Origin: Lederbergia graminis
GTDB taxonomy: Bacteria > Bacillota > Bacilli > Bacillales > Bacillaceae_C
Direction: 5' to 3'
Assembly: GCF_042655485.1 (NCBI RefSeq)
Contig: NZ_JBHSMC010000005.1
Location: forward strand, 62,001 to 126,000
DNA: 64,000 nucleotides
Of this stretch, positions 7,756-16,951 are shown piece by piece (within the stretch, counting starts at the first letter, position 1; each line of letters starts with the position of its first letter). The notes beneath the pieces are model-generated. The model did not search any database, was not told where the DNA came from, and saw only the letters and a program-made list of their open reading frames with translations. Position numbers and translations under genes: made by a program.

Positions 7756-8964
7756 TTAGAAGAAATCATCTGTATCCTCTGCTATTTGTTGATTTCTAGC
7801 ACTTACAATTACTTCTTCTGTATGATTTATCGCTTTTTCTAATAAAGGTGACCAATCGACTTTAGCTTCAAAAGCTTGTATTTTATCTAATTTTGGTCTT
7901 GTTTTTGGTGATGGTGGGGTGAAGATTGTGCAACAATCTTCATATGGACGATTGGATATCTCAAATGTATCAATATCTTCAGCAATTTTAATAATATCAA
8001 TCTTGTCCATTGTTATTAATGGGCGTAAAATTGGTGTACTAGTCACATCGTTAATCGCAAACATACTATCCATTGTCTGACTAGCTACTTGCCCTAAACT
8101 TTCTCCAGTCACGATTGCAAGTGCACCTTGTCTCTGCCTTATCTCTTCCACAATTCTTAACATCATTCGTCTTGTTGCTGTCATCGTGTAACCTTCTGGT
8201 ATTTGCTTATGAATCGTTTCTTGTATTTCCGTAAATGGTACTATATGAACCTTCACACTACCGGAATACTGTGCTAGTTTGGAAGCTAGATCTAATGCTT
8301 TTTGTTTCGCACGTTCACTAGTAAATGGCGGGCTGTGGAAATGAACTGCTTCAATTCCGACTCCACGTTTCATCGTCAAATACCCAGCAACCGGACTATC
8401 AATCCCACCAGAAAGCATTAACATTGCCTTACCAGATGACGCAACGGGAAATCCTCCAGCACCTTGTATGACTTGTCCTGAAATATAAGCTGCATCATGG
8501 CGAATTTCTACCAATAAATTTAAGTCGGGATTTTTCACATCCACTTTAATATCTTCTACATTAATTAGAATATGTGCACCAACAGCGTGATTTAATCCAT
8601 TTGTATCATATTCAAATGTCTTATCAGATCTCCGCGCAGACACTTTAAATGTATTCCCTGGGGTGTGTGCCCTACGGACAATTTCTAATGCTGCAGCTCT
8701 AATTGCTTCAATATTTTTCTCAGTTTTAATAGCCGGGCTAAACGATTGAATCCCGAAGACATGTTTCAAACTAGAGATAACCTCTTCTGCAGGTTCACCA
8801 TTTAGCAATACATACATTCTGTCCCATTCTGATTGTATCTGAATTTGTTTAAAATCACGTAAAATAAACTTAATGTTCTTTTTTAATTTTTGTACAAAAT
8901 GTTTTCGGTTACGTCCTTTTAGTGACATCTCACCATATCGGATTAAAATTCTATCATAGTTCAT
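7756..8964 (-). CDS. thiI: tRNA 4-thiouridine synthase ThiI
   Basis: A 402-residue ThiI, which adenylates and thiolates U8 of tRNA and can take part in thiazole formation. An N-terminal ferredoxin-like and THUMP region (to about residue 165) precedes the PP-loop ATPase with SGGIDSPVAGYLTMKRG. The C-terminal rhodanese domain of the enterobacterial protein is absent, as is normal in Bacillus, where the neighbouring cysteine desulfurase supplies sulfur directly. The gene overlaps that desulfurase by four bases (ATGA), so the two are translated together. Confidence 0.95.
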   Translation of the reverse strand: MNYDRILIRYGEMSLKGRNRKHFVQKLKKNIKFILRDFKQIQIQSEWDRMYVLLNGEPAEEVISSLKHVFGIQSFSPAIKTEKNIEAIRAAALEIVRRAHTPGNTFKVSARRSDKTFEYDTNGLNHAVGAHILINVEDIKVDVKNPDLNLLVEIRHDAAYISGQVIQGAGGFPVASSGKAMLMLSGGIDSPVAGYLTMKRGVGIEAVHFHSPPFTSERAKQKALDLASKLAQYSGSVKVHIVPFTEIQETIHKQIPEGYTMTATRRMMLRIVEEIRQRQGALAIVTGESLGQVASQTMDSMFAINDVTSTPILRPLITMDKIDIIKIAEDIDTFEISNRPYEDCCTIFTPPSPKTRPKLDKIQAFEAKVDWSPLLEKAINHTEEVIVSARNQQIAEDTDDFF

Positions 8965-10109
8965 TTATGTCGCCTCACAACTGTTAATAATCGATCTACT
9001 GTTTGTTTAAATACCTTAATAAATTGCTCTGCTTCTTCCATGGTATTGTTATTAGATAAGCTTACACGAATTGCTCCAATCGCACATCCTTCGTCTACAC
9101 CCATAGCTTGAAGCGTTTTACTTGGTGTTTTATCCTTTGAGGAACATGCACTAGTCGTTGAAATGATAATTCCTTCAGATTCTAATGCATGGACAATTAC
9201 TTCACCCTTCAAACCATTTACGGAAAAATTCAAAATGTAAGGAGAAGATTGCTTCGGTGAATGTATAACAACATCCGGAATTCTACTTAATTCTTCCACT
9301 AAATACGATTTTATAGAATGTACCGTATGTTTGTTTTGAGAATGGCTATTCTCTGACATACGTAATGCTTTTGCTATTGCAACAATTCCACCTGTATTTT
9401 CAGTACCGCTTCTTAATCTTTGTTCTTGATTCCCCCCACTTATAAGCGGATCCAACTTAATGCCGTTCCTCTTAAATAAAAAACCGCTCCCTTTTAAGCC
9501 ATGAAATTTATGTGCTGAAAAGGTACATAGGTCTATCGAATTTTCATATAAATTTATTGGTACTTTCGTAACTCCTTGAACATTATCTACGTGATAAATT
9601 ATCTTAGAATGCTTCTTTACAATATCACCAATTTCCTTAATCGGTTGGATTGATCCAATTTCATTATTCACATGGATGATCGATACTAGGATCGTTTCAT
9701 CTGTTATAGCTGCTTCAACATCAGCTGTAGCTATTATACCTTCTGAATTCACCGGTATATATGTGACTTTATAGCCCATCTCTTCTAACTGCCTACAAGG
9801 CTCCAGTACAGAAGGATGCTCTATTGCTGTAGTAATGATATGATTGCCTCTATTTCTATATTGAAATGCCGTTCCTTTAATTGCTAAATTATTAGCTTCC
9901 GTCCCACCAGATGTAAAAATAATTTCCTGTGGTTTCACGTTTATAATATCCGCAATTTGTTCTCGCGCTTTTGTTATTAACTGTTCTGCTTTTCCACCAA
10001 AGTTGTGAAGGGAAGAAGCATTGCCATAAAATCTCTGGTTTAATTTCACATACGTATCAAGTACTTCATCATATGGCATAGTTGTCGCACTATTATCAAA
10101 GTAAATCAT
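8961..10109 (-). CDS. nifZ: Cysteine desulfurase (NifS/IscS family, ThiI partner)
   Basis: A 382-residue class V PLP enzyme that takes sulfur from cysteine as a protein persulfide. It begins MIYFDNSATTMPY, holds the PLP lysine in FSAHKFHGLKG, and has the mobile catalytic loop with STTSACSSKDKTPS. A 24-codon upstream extension of the frame is unlikely because GAAGGTG lies before the chosen ATG. Overlap with thiI and the conserved order next to ezrA identify it as the NifZ-type desulfurase dedicated to tRNA thiolation; a broader role cannot be excluded. Confidence 0.92.
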   Translation of the reverse strand: MIYFDNSATTMPYDEVLDTYVKLNQRFYGNASSLHNFGGKAEQLITKAREQIADIINVKPQEIIFTSGGTEANNLAIKGTAFQYRNRGNHIITTAIEHPSVLEPCRQLEEMGYKVTYIPVNSEGIIATADVEAAITDETILVSIIHVNNEIGSIQPIKEIGDIVKKHSKIIYHVDNVQGVTKVPINLYENSIDLCTFSAHKFHGLKGSGFLFKRNGIKLDPLISGGNQEQRLRSGTENTGGIVAIAKALRMSENSHSQNKHTVHSIKSYLVEELSRIPDVVIHSPKQSSPYILNFSVNGLKGEVIVHALESEGIIISTTSACSSKDKTPSKTLQAMGVDEGCAIGAIRVSLSNNNTMEEAEQFIKVFKQTVDRLLTVVRRHK

Positions 10110-10230
10110 TCCTATACACCTTCTAATAAATTCTCTTGCCAATTTAACATAATAAATCTGATATGAAAAGCACAAAGGCATTGAAGAGATATAAGCAAGC
10201 AGCTAGCAGGAGAATTGAATAATTCCGTGT

Positions 10231-10255
10231 AAAAAAGGACTGCGAGTGCAGTCCT
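10231..10255 (-). terminator. Terminator after ezrA
   Basis: On the minus strand AGGACTGC and GCAGTCCT pair around a four-base loop and are followed by six T, a few bases past the ezrA stop. Confidence 0.88.
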
Positions 10256-10256
10256 C

Positions 10257-11972
10257 TTAGTTCTTAGGTAATTCTTCATTAAATAATTCTTCAATTCTTT
10301 TTAGTGCACCCGGCTCCACTTGTTCTACAGCAGTAGCAGCTTGTTCTAACGCCGCTTTATAATCATAATTTCGGAAAGCTCTTTCTGCTTTCTCTAATTC
10401 TGATCGTAACTGTGAATTGCGGCCCCTATATCGATTTCCATATTGAATCACCTTTTCGGCATACCATGATGTCTCAATATGTTCCTCTGTCCTGCTGTAT
10501 AAGTGTTTTACAGTATCTTGGGCTTCATCAAGAAACTTTTGGACAGATTTCATATTTAAAGGTTTTTCATTTAGGCTATTATATACATCCGCAATTTGTT
10601 CTTCTGCCTGTTCATACAGCGCTTCGAAATCATTCGGAAGGCCAGGCATACTGCTTTGCTTAACCTTTCGCAATATCTCTTTTATTTGTTTTTGCAGAAC
10701 TGCTAGGTTATCACGAACCTCTAGCTCATCTTTTCTCAAGTTTTGAAGTCGCTCGATAAATTCATTTTGCTCAATTTGCATCTTTTTCAATTGAGTATCA
10801 ATATCTGTTAATTCCTCGCTCAATAATGAATACGCAGTAATTTCATCGGCAATTTTTGCCCTTAGTACTTCATAGCGTTTTTTCAGTTGATTCAAGCTTT
10901 TTTCAAACTTCCTTGGAATTTCTAGCTCATGATCTAACAATTGATAACTAGATTGAACAATCTTTGTTTCATCTAAAATAGCTGTGCTCACTTCCATCAA
11001 TTGATTTAAAATAATTTCAGCTTGTTCATTTTCCTCAATAACATGGTGTTTTGAATAAACCTCTTTTTCAAGTAGGTCGTACAAAGTATCTATTTGCTCT
11101 TTTATTTCATTTAATCCCGTTTCCACTTCTTCTACTTCAGCTTTTGATACGAAGTCTTTATATGCTTCCAATTCTTTATTAATCTGTTCGAGCTGTTCAT
11201 CTATTTGTAAATGCTCTAATATAAAGCCTTCCGCTACCATCGCATTCAATCCGTCTTTTAATTCTTGTATTTGACTAGGAATGACAGATTGAATTTCCAC
11301 TAATAGATCAGGGATTTGCTCCATTTTGCTAATTAAGACGTCCATTTCATCCGCAAGAGTTAACACCACTTCTCGCGCTTCTAAATAATTTCCACCACTT
11401 GTTAAATTTTCAAAATTAGCTATTTTTTCTCCGATTGAATCTAGAAGTACTTCAAGATGCTGTGCAGATACACCGTATATATGTCTATGGGATAATAGGT
11501 TTTTCTTGGAACTTTTATATTTTTCAAGAAGGTCAGCAATTTCGTTTCTGTTTTTCTCTTCACTACCAATTAACTCCTGGAGTTCTTCAAGGATAGAAGT
11601 AATATCATTATCGATTTGATTAATCATCTTTTCTATCTCTTGATGAGTTTCCTTGGCCTTTTTAAACCGATATCTATCCGTATATTCCTCCGCATTAAAA
11701 AGCATTTCATCAATATTTGGCAAACGAACAGCGATTATTTCGTCCCATGTTTGTCGCCAACTTTCAAATAATTTTTCGGTCTGGCCATTCATATTTAATT
11801 GTTTAACTTTTGCCATTTCCTCCACTACAGGACGGTGCATCAAATCTAACTTCTTAGATTCGAGCTTATCTACTTCTTTATAAAACCTTTTTCTAATAAT
11901 ATATCCAACTATAAATAGTATTAGGACTAGTACAATCGTACTTATAACGATTTCAACCACACCGAATTTCAT
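10257..11972 (-). CDS. ezrA: Septation ring regulator EzrA
   Basis: A 571-residue EzrA, a membrane-anchored regulator of FtsZ ring formation and of PBP1 shuttling between septum and side wall. One N-terminal transmembrane helix (VEIVISTIVLVLILFIVGYI) is followed by a short basic stretch and about 530 residues of heptad-patterned coiled coil. The start is the ATG before KFGVVEI, preceded by AAGGAG at a rather long distance; codons upstream look non-coding. Position between the desulfurase and refZ matches B. subtilis. It ends in a strong terminator. Confidence 0.95.
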   Translation of the reverse strand: MKFGVVEIVISTIVLVLILFIVGYIIRKRFYKEVDKLESKKLDLMHRPVVEEMAKVKQLNMNGQTEKLFESWRQTWDEIIAVRLPNIDEMLFNAEEYTDRYRFKKAKETHQEIEKMINQIDNDITSILEELQELIGSEEKNRNEIADLLEKYKSSKKNLLSHRHIYGVSAQHLEVLLDSIGEKIANFENLTSGGNYLEAREVVLTLADEMDVLISKMEQIPDLLVEIQSVIPSQIQELKDGLNAMVAEGFILEHLQIDEQLEQINKELEAYKDFVSKAEVEEVETGLNEIKEQIDTLYDLLEKEVYSKHHVIEENEQAEIILNQLMEVSTAILDETKIVQSSYQLLDHELEIPRKFEKSLNQLKKRYEVLRAKIADEITAYSLLSEELTDIDTQLKKMQIEQNEFIERLQNLRKDELEVRDNLAVLQKQIKEILRKVKQSSMPGLPNDFEALYEQAEEQIADVYNSLNEKPLNMKSVQKFLDEAQDTVKHLYSRTEEHIETSWYAEKVIQYGNRYRGRNSQLRSELEKAERAFRNYDYKAALEQAATAVEQVEPGALKRIEELFNEELPKN

Positions 11973-12114
11973 TGTAAGCCCCTGCTCCTTCCATCTACAA
12001 CAAACCATATATGTATAAAATTAATAAGAATCGAATTATATTCTTCTATAATACCATGTAAACGACATTTTTTGACTATTATAAGCAATTTTTTTATAAG
12101 AAAATCCTTTCCAT

Positions 12115-12140
12115 AAAAAAATCCTCCACAAATATGGAGG
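12115..12140 (-). terminator. Terminator after refZ
   Basis: On the minus strand CCTCCA and TGGAGG pair around a six-base loop and are followed by a T-rich run (ATTTTTTT). It lies downstream of refZ, beyond a decayed repeat, and upstream of ezrA. Confidence 0.7.
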
Positions 12141-12180
12141 CAACTGAAAAAATTTCCTTAATAACTGATGAATTTATACA

Positions 12181-12360
12181 GTTTATTCCCGCTCTTGGAA
12201 GGCTCTGCGTAGTGCGAAGTAAATCCTTCATTCCAGAATCATTTCTAAAGGGCAAAAGAAGTTTGTCAAACGATTTGAACTCAATTTAAATTAGAACAAT
12301 GTAAGTGTAACTATATCGCTTCGGAAATATCATACACTTTCTGTCGTCTCACTCTCATAT
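12181..12360 (+). repeat. Decayed copy of the family 1 intergenic repeat
   Basis: The stretch CAAACGATTTGAACTC ... GAACAATGTAAGTGTAACTA ... CGCTTCGGAAATA matches, with many substitutions, the left half of the complete element that starts near 13.83 kb. The GC-rich core and terminal hairpin are missing. Together with the terminator above, this accounts for the space between ezrA and refZ; no gene is seen there. Confidence 0.6.
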
Positions 12361-12382
12361 TACTTAATAAAATAATTTATAT

Positions 12383-13036
12383 TTATCCTATATATGTTGC
12401 CTTTTCGTTCTGACTATATGGATTTTCTGCTTTTCCAAGTAATGATTCTAACCAACCTCTAATAATGATATTGTATTTTTCAATAAAGTAGTTCTCCTGT
12501 AAGCCTAAGCCCCATACTTCTTGGACATATTGACTGTTAACGTATGGCATAACAAGCATTCCTTTTAACTGTATGATGATCATACTTAATGGTAATGCTG
12601 TTTTTGTTTCTTTTAATGCGGATTGTATCATCGTCTTTAATAAATATCTTTCTTTCATTAAATACGTCGTAATGATTTCCCTAGATGTTTGTGAGTCTAT
12701 CGTGACTTCGCGCCACACAAACCGAGTAAGTAAATGGTTCTTGCTCTGAAGAATTAGTATTCTTTTCACTGCTCTTTGTAAACAAATTAAAGGATGGTCG
12801 ATTTCCAACTTCTCTACTTCTTCCTCTAAGCAAACTAAATACGGTTCAAAAAAACGAATTAAACATTCTTCTAATAAGCCTTGTTTCCCACTATAATAAT
12901 AAGAAATAGTTGCAATATTAGCCTTAGCTTTGTTTGCAATTTCTCGGACTGTTGTTCCTTCATAACCTTTTGAATTAAATAGATATATTGCAGCGTCAAT
13001 TATATTATCTTTTGTTCCCACTTTTTGGTCATTCAT
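12383..13036 (-). CDS. refZ: TetR-family regulator RefZ (YttP)
   Basis: A 217-residue TetR/AcrR-type protein. The helix-turn-helix covers NIIDAAIYLFNSKGYEGTTV and the following REIANKAKANIATISYYYSG, and the remainder is a helical ligand or dimer domain. In B. subtilis the gene between ezrA and ytsP is refZ, which binds sites near the origin and positions or inhibits FtsZ during sporulation; the same neighbours here support orthology. AGGAAG precedes the chosen ATG; a six-codon longer start is less likely. Confidence 0.85.
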   Translation of the reverse strand: MNDQKVGTKDNIIDAAIYLFNSKGYEGTTVREIANKAKANIATISYYYSGKQGLLEECLIRFFEPYLVCLEEEVEKLEIDHPLICLQRAVKRILILQSKNHLLTRFVWREVTIDSQTSREIITTYLMKERYLLKTMIQSALKETKTALPLSMIIIQLKGMLVMPYVNSQYVQEVWGLGLQENYFIEKYNIIIRGWLESLLGKAENPYSQNEKATYIG

Positions 13037-13223
13037 TCTATAACTTCCTCTCAAAAATCTTGAATATTTTTATAAATTTGTTTTATAATGAATGAACTGC
13101 ATTTACTTTTCCATTTCGTGAAAAATATTGAAATTCCTTTAAAAAATTATCGACATATTGTGCTCGAAACCTTGGAATTATGCGGTTTTCGTCGAACTAT
13201 ATATATAATGAAGGGGGATTAAG

Positions 13224-13703
13224 ATGTTTAAGGTATCATCTTATAGTGAAGATAGAGTAAAAAGTTATCAATTGTTGATAAAACAACTTGAAGCCTTGTT
13301 AGAAGGAGAGAGTAATAATATAGCGAATCTAAGCAATGCATCCGCACTTTTGAATCAATTTTTTGAACGGATCAATTGGGTAGGTTTTTATTTAATGGAT
13401 AAAGGTGAATTGGTGCTTGGACCTTTCCAAGGACTCCCTGCTTGTGTTCGAATACCGGTCGGAAAAGGTGTTTGTGGTACAGCTGTTGCTAAACAAGAAT
13501 CAATTGTTGTGGAAGATGTACATGCATTTCCAGGACATATTGCTTGTGATGCTGCATCACAATCTGAAATTGTTGTTCCAATGATTAAAGACGGCGAAGT
13601 AATTGGAGTTCTGGATATTGATAGTCCTGAAAAAGATAGATTTGATGATATTGATCGAGAAAACCTAGAGCTATTCGTAGAGAGCTTATTGAAGTATATT
13701 TGA
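13224..13703 (+). CDS. ytsP: Free methionine-(R)-sulfoxide reductase, GAF type (YtsP)
   Basis: A 159-residue single GAF-domain protein of the fRMsr/MsrC family, which reduces free methionine-R-sulfoxide. The three expected cysteines are present in LPACVRIP, GKGVCGTAV and GHIACDAAS, which separates it from signalling GAF domains. AAGGGGG precedes the ATG. The gene is divergent from refZ and is followed by a complete family 1 repeat element whose hairpin probably ends its transcript. Confidence 0.92.
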   Translation: MFKVSSYSEDRVKSYQLLIKQLEALLEGESNNIANLSNASALLNQFFERINWVGFYLMDKGELVLGPFQGLPACVRIPVGKGVCGTAVAKQESIVVEDVHAFPGHIACDAASQSEIVVPMIKDGEVIGVLDIDSPEKDRFDDIDRENLELFVESLLKYI

Positions 13704-13828
13704 TTGATACACATACAAGTATGTGATATTAAAGAGTGTGAGAAATATTTTAAAGGGTTCCGTTTTGAGGTACAGTTTCAAAATAACCTTAAATGACATT
13801 AGAATATTTATTAATAGTGACAAATAAA

Positions 13829-14117
13829 GAGGTTGAGACAAAACGATTTGACCTGGATGTAAATCCGAACAATGTAAGTGTAGCTATACCGCTACGGAAA
13901 TACACTTCGCTTTCCGCGGGCGGCTAATGAGCCTCCTCGGCGCTAACTGCGCCTGTGGGGTCTCATCGAGGCCTTTATTCCCGCAGGAGTCTTCGTGTAT
14001 TTCCTCCGCTGGTAACTATAAAAATTTTATAATTGATAAGGCGACCGAACTATCTTGTTTTGAAATCAAGTTATAGTTCGGTTTTTATTTGCAACCATAA
14101 TCTATTGTCCCAAGCTC
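13829..14117 (+). repeat. Complete family 1 MITE-like intergenic element
   Basis: This 289-bp element begins GAGGTTGAGACAA and ends TTGTCCCAAGCTC, an imperfect 13-bp terminal inverted repeat (10 of 13 paired). Inside, in order: an AT-rich arm (AACGATTTGACCTGGATGTA), a GC-rich core bounded by GGAAATACAC and GTGTATTTCC, an AT arm (AAAATTTTATAATT) and a CCGAACTAT hairpin with a T run. It has no open frame. A shortened copy is found near 51.9 kb and decayed copies near 12.2 and 23.9 kb. It fills most of the space between ytsP and the next gene; I see nothing recognisable in 14118-14276. Confidence 0.82.
14044..14087 (+). terminator. Hairpin terminator carried by the family 1 element
   Basis: ACCGAACTAT and ATAGTTCGGT pair, with a second inner stem (CTTG/CAAG), followed by TTTTTATTT. 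It is downstream of and in the same direction as ytsP. The same core sequence recurs in hairpins near 23.95, 47.98 and 51.94 kb. Confidence 0.8.
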
Positions 14118-14300
14118 TTTATTATTAGTTTATTTTCGTATAGATTATTTCCTTTTGGACTATATATGCTTGGAATTCTTAGCTCGTCACTAAGATAGCT
14201 CTGCAGGAAACTTTATTTCAAACTGTCAAAAATCAAACTACCTGACTGGGATAGCCCCCTAATAAGCGCAGACAAAGAACCTCAAAATAAGAGGTCCTGT

Positions 14301-14633
14301 TTACATTGCTATTTTTGACTTTCGCATATTGTATAGTCCAATAATTAAAACTCCAAAAGCAATAATATAAACACTTGTTGGAATTAATGAAAACCAACTA
14401 ACTAATTCTCCGATTGACATACCCATTGGAGGTTCTTTTCCACTCTCAGTAAGTGTATTGATGTAGTTTCTTATAAGTAGTGAGTAAAAGTAAGACGAAA
14501 TTTTATGCACAATTAGGATAAGAAAAAAGTAAACTCCTGCCGTAAATGAATGCTTCCTACTTAAGACTAGCCCTGAGATTAAAAAAGCAAATAATAAAAC
14601 AGTGAGTAAAATGCTTACTAATCCGTACAACAT
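14301..14633 (-). CDS. Small membrane protein, unknown
   Basis: A 110-residue protein I do not recognise. It has three hydrophobic segments (about residues 3-23, 31-52 and 78-100) and a basic C-terminus (MRKSKIAM). The hydrophilic loop NTLTESGKEPPMGMS lies between TM2 and TM3. An AGGAGA-like site precedes the ATG. A weak hairpin (GACCTC/GAGGTT) follows the stop. Codon use looks like the neighbours. It has no conserved place in the B. subtilis order, so it is an accessory gene. Confidence 0.6.
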   Translation of the reverse strand: MLYGLVSILLTVLLFAFLISGLVLSRKHSFTAGVYFFLILIVHKISSYFYSLLIRNYINTLTESGKEPPMGMSIGELVSWFSLIPTSVYIIAFGVLIIGLYNMRKSKIAM

Positions 14634-14867
14634 TAAATAATCTCTCCTTATGAATATATATTATTAATCTCCATAAATTCCCATACTTTTTTTAAAAAAT
14701 AACTTAATCTTTTCGAAAGTAGCCAATATTATTATGACAAGGTTATTAATGGAGTAAATAGGTGAAGATTGCTGATATTTGAGGTCCTCAACAAAATTAT
14801 ATTCGAATTCATTTTCTTATTAATAATATCGTTCCAAATAAAGGTTATTTTTAACTATTCCTATTCT

Positions 14868-14896
14868 TTGAGCAGGGGTAAATTGCATCCTATTAG
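14868..14896 (+). promoter_or_regulatory. Candidate sigma-A promoter of a short transcription unit
   Basis: TTGAGC and TATTAG are separated by 17 bases in a space with no annotated gene. A GAGGAG-ATG start follows at 14933 and a strong GC-rich hairpin with a T run at 14998, so the three signals together outline a transcript of about 125 bases. Confidence 0.35.
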
Positions 14897-14932
14897 CTTT
14901 ATTTTAGTCATTCAGTCGGTGGTGAGGAGCAA

Positions 14933-15055
14933 ATGATTTCCTCAAATGATATGTCACTACTGACTTTAATTGCCATTAACGCCTTATACAAAGGGAAACG
15001 ACGCGTGCCAATACACGCGTCGTTTTTAATGTCATTTAATCAATACGCACCTTAA
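14933..15055 (+). other. Possible 40-codon small ORF overlapping a terminator
   Basis: GAGGAGCAA precedes an ATG that opens a 40-codon frame (MISSNDMSLLTLIAINALYK, then a basic stretch). The frame runs through the hairpin annotated next, so if that hairpin terminates, the transcript would lack a stop codon. This makes a short noncoding RNA, or a remnant, about as likely as a peptide. The rest of the 14634-15115 gap is AT-rich and shows nothing else. Confidence 0.25.
14998..15027 (+). terminator. GC-rich hairpin with plus-strand T run
   Basis: ACGACGCGTG and CACGCGTCGT form a perfect 10-bp stem with a CCAATA loop, followed by TTTTTAA on the plus strand. No annotated plus-strand gene precedes it. 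On the minus strand, downstream of the cyclase gene, the tail is GTTTCCC, which is a poor terminator but could still serve it. Confidence 0.65.
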
Positions 15056-15115
15056 TACGGAACCTTTTAGAAATATTCACCAACCAAACGTATATACAAT
15101 TGCAAATGCAATGCT

Positions 15116-16576
15116 TCATTTACAAACTTCTACTGTAGCACCATTATAAACAACAATTTTATTTTTCCCTGAGTTTTTCGCCTTATAAAGCGCGGCGTCT
15201 GCTTGACTAAATAAATCTTTAAAGTTTGTTTCACTGCCTTTTAACCAATGAGTAATTCCACATGACATGGTAATTGCTGGTTTCGTCTCAGTAGATACAA
15301 GATGTAAAAGACGTTTAGCAATTTTAACACCGTCTTCCAATGGTACATTTGGTAAATATACCGCTAATTCTTCTCCGCCCCAACGGGAACCAATATCAGT
15401 AGAACGCAGATTATTTTTTATAATGGTCGCAACTTGAATAAGTACTTCATCACCTATTTGATGTCCATAAGTGTCGTTTATTACTTTGAAGTCATCCAAG
15501 TCTATTAATATGAAAGTACCTTCATAATCATTTTTCAAGGAAATTTCAATTCGTTCATTCATATAATCTCGTGAGTTTAACTTCGTAAGATGATCGGTAA
15601 TCACCATATTCTCTAGCTTTTCTCGCAATAATAAATTGGATACAGCAATACTAGAACGCTGTATTAATGATTGTAGTAATCGAAACATTTCAAAACTAAA
15701 ACTATATGGTTCATCACCAAGGACAATAACTAAACCCTTAACTGAATTATTATAACAAAACGGAACTGACATAAAAGAGCTACACTGTGCTTGAATATAT
15801 TCAGGCATATCTTTTACTTCTGCCATAAATAGTGCATCATCGAAATTATTTGTTTTCTCTAATAATGTATTAATCATTGATTCAAAACTTGGTTCATGAA
15901 AGCAATCGGAGCTCCCTTCCAGTACTTTAGGTACACCTTCGTCCATCATAATAAAACCAATTCTTTTTGACTGAATTAAGTGGGATATTTGCTCATATAA
16001 GTAACGAAACATCTCTTTTATATTTTTAGTAGAAATTAATTTTTGAGATATTTCATCTAACAAACGTAAATCTTCTATTAATTTTTGTGATTGTTGGAAT
16101 AACTTTGCATTCTCTAAAGCGCTACCAGCTGTATTTGCTAACAATCTAATAAAATCAATTTGACTACTTTCAAATGGTGTCATTAAGTATGACTTCACTT
16201 GTAATACTCCATATACACCTTGCTTTCCATTAAGTGGTGCATACATAATCGGATAATCACTTTCTTCTAGTTCAATGGAAGCATTCATGTATGCAGAAAT
16301 GGCAACAGCATTTTCAGATTTATATTCCAAGTTCTTAATTGGTAAATTTGCACTCGTATCGTAATCATTAGATAACAATAAATAATAATCATACTGGGGA
16401 AAGACTTTTTTTAGAGTTTGAATAATTTCGGCAAGGACAGTGTTCGTATTCATTGTTGAATGAAATTTTTCTGTAACTCTATATAATTCCTTATATTTAA
16501 TTTCTTCTAATTTAGAATTATTTATTAAAATGGGATTCATTTGGTTATCCATCTCAACCCACCTAGTCATGTTCAT
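15116..16576 (-). CDS. dgcP: GAF-GGDEF diguanylate cyclase (YtrP/DgcP-like)
   Basis: A protein of about 486 residues with GAF-like sensing regions over roughly the first 310 residues and a C-terminal GGDEF domain that makes cyclic di-GMP. The active-site loop reads RWGGEELAVYLP, a usual active variant, preceded by TKLNSRDYMNERI and IDLDDFKVINDTYGHQIGDEVL. It corresponds in place (between ytsP and rpsD) to B. subtilis DgcP, although that protein is longer (579 residues). The start is uncertain: I prefer the ATG after AGAGAAGTGG over an upstream TTG with no binding site. It has no membrane segment. Confidence 0.85.
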   Translation of the reverse strand: MNMTRWVEMDNQMNPILINNSKLEEIKYKELYRVTEKFHSTMNTNTVLAEIIQTLKKVFPQYDYYLLLSNDYDTSANLPIKNLEYKSENAVAISAYMNASIELEESDYPIMYAPLNGKQGVYGVLQVKSYLMTPFESSQIDFIRLLANTAGSALENAKLFQQSQKLIEDLRLLDEISQKLISTKNIKEMFRYLYEQISHLIQSKRIGFIMMDEGVPKVLEGSSDCFHEPSFESMINTLLEKTNNFDDALFMAEVKDMPEYIQAQCSSFMSVPFCYNNSVKGLVIVLGDEPYSFSFEMFRLLQSLIQRSSIAVSNLLLREKLENMVITDHLTKLNSRDYMNERIEISLKNDYEGTFILIDLDDFKVINDTYGHQIGDEVLIQVATIIKNNLRSTDIGSRWGGEELAVYLPNVPLEDGVKIAKRLLHLVSTETKPAITMSCGITHWLKGSETNFKDLFSQADAALYKAKNSGKNKIVVYNGATVEVCK

Positions 16577-16716
16577 AATTGCCACTTCTCTTACCTGTAT
16601 ACAAGAAATTTCCGACAAAAATTATCATACAATTGCAATATATCAAACATAATATAAATTATATCACAAATAGAACTTAATACCTAGGATATTTTTAACA
16701 TTTTCCGAATCGATGG

Positions 16717-16745
16717 TTGACTTTATTTTCGACAAAATATATAAT
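16717..16745 (+). promoter_or_regulatory. Sigma-A promoter of rpsD
   Basis: TTGACT and TATAAT are separated by 17 bases, close to the consensus, with a predicted transcription start about 200 bases before the rpsD ATG. Confidence 0.85.
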
Positions 16746-16751
16746 GGTCGT

Positions 16752-16951
16752 TGTGTAAAATAAATTGCAGCCTAGATGAACACTGTATGTTCGTATTTTG
16801 TTCCTTTATTGAAATAGTCATTTATTCATAGAGGTGTATCGCGTAACCCGCTGCTGCTAGGGCGAAGGTACATGAAAACAAAATACACATATCTGCTGTC
16901 TCATATCGGTTTTTATTTTACAACAAAATAAAACCAAAGGAGGAGACTTTT
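16752..16951 (+). ncRNA. Long structured rpsD leader (S4 autoregulatory leader)
   Basis: The leader between the promoter and rpsD contains a perfect 10-bp long-range pairing (GTATTTTGTT near 16793 with AACAAAATAC near 16877) enclosing a GC-containing segment. A second hairpin (GGTTTTTATTTT / AAAATAAAACC) stands directly before the AAAGGAGG site. In B. subtilis S4 represses its own gene through a leader structure; an equivalent function is inferred from position and pairing, not from a covariance model. Confidence 0.6.

Noticed and set aside
13388..13714. 108-codon frame opposite ytsP
   Set aside because: It is a shadow of a gene with clear fRMsr cysteines.
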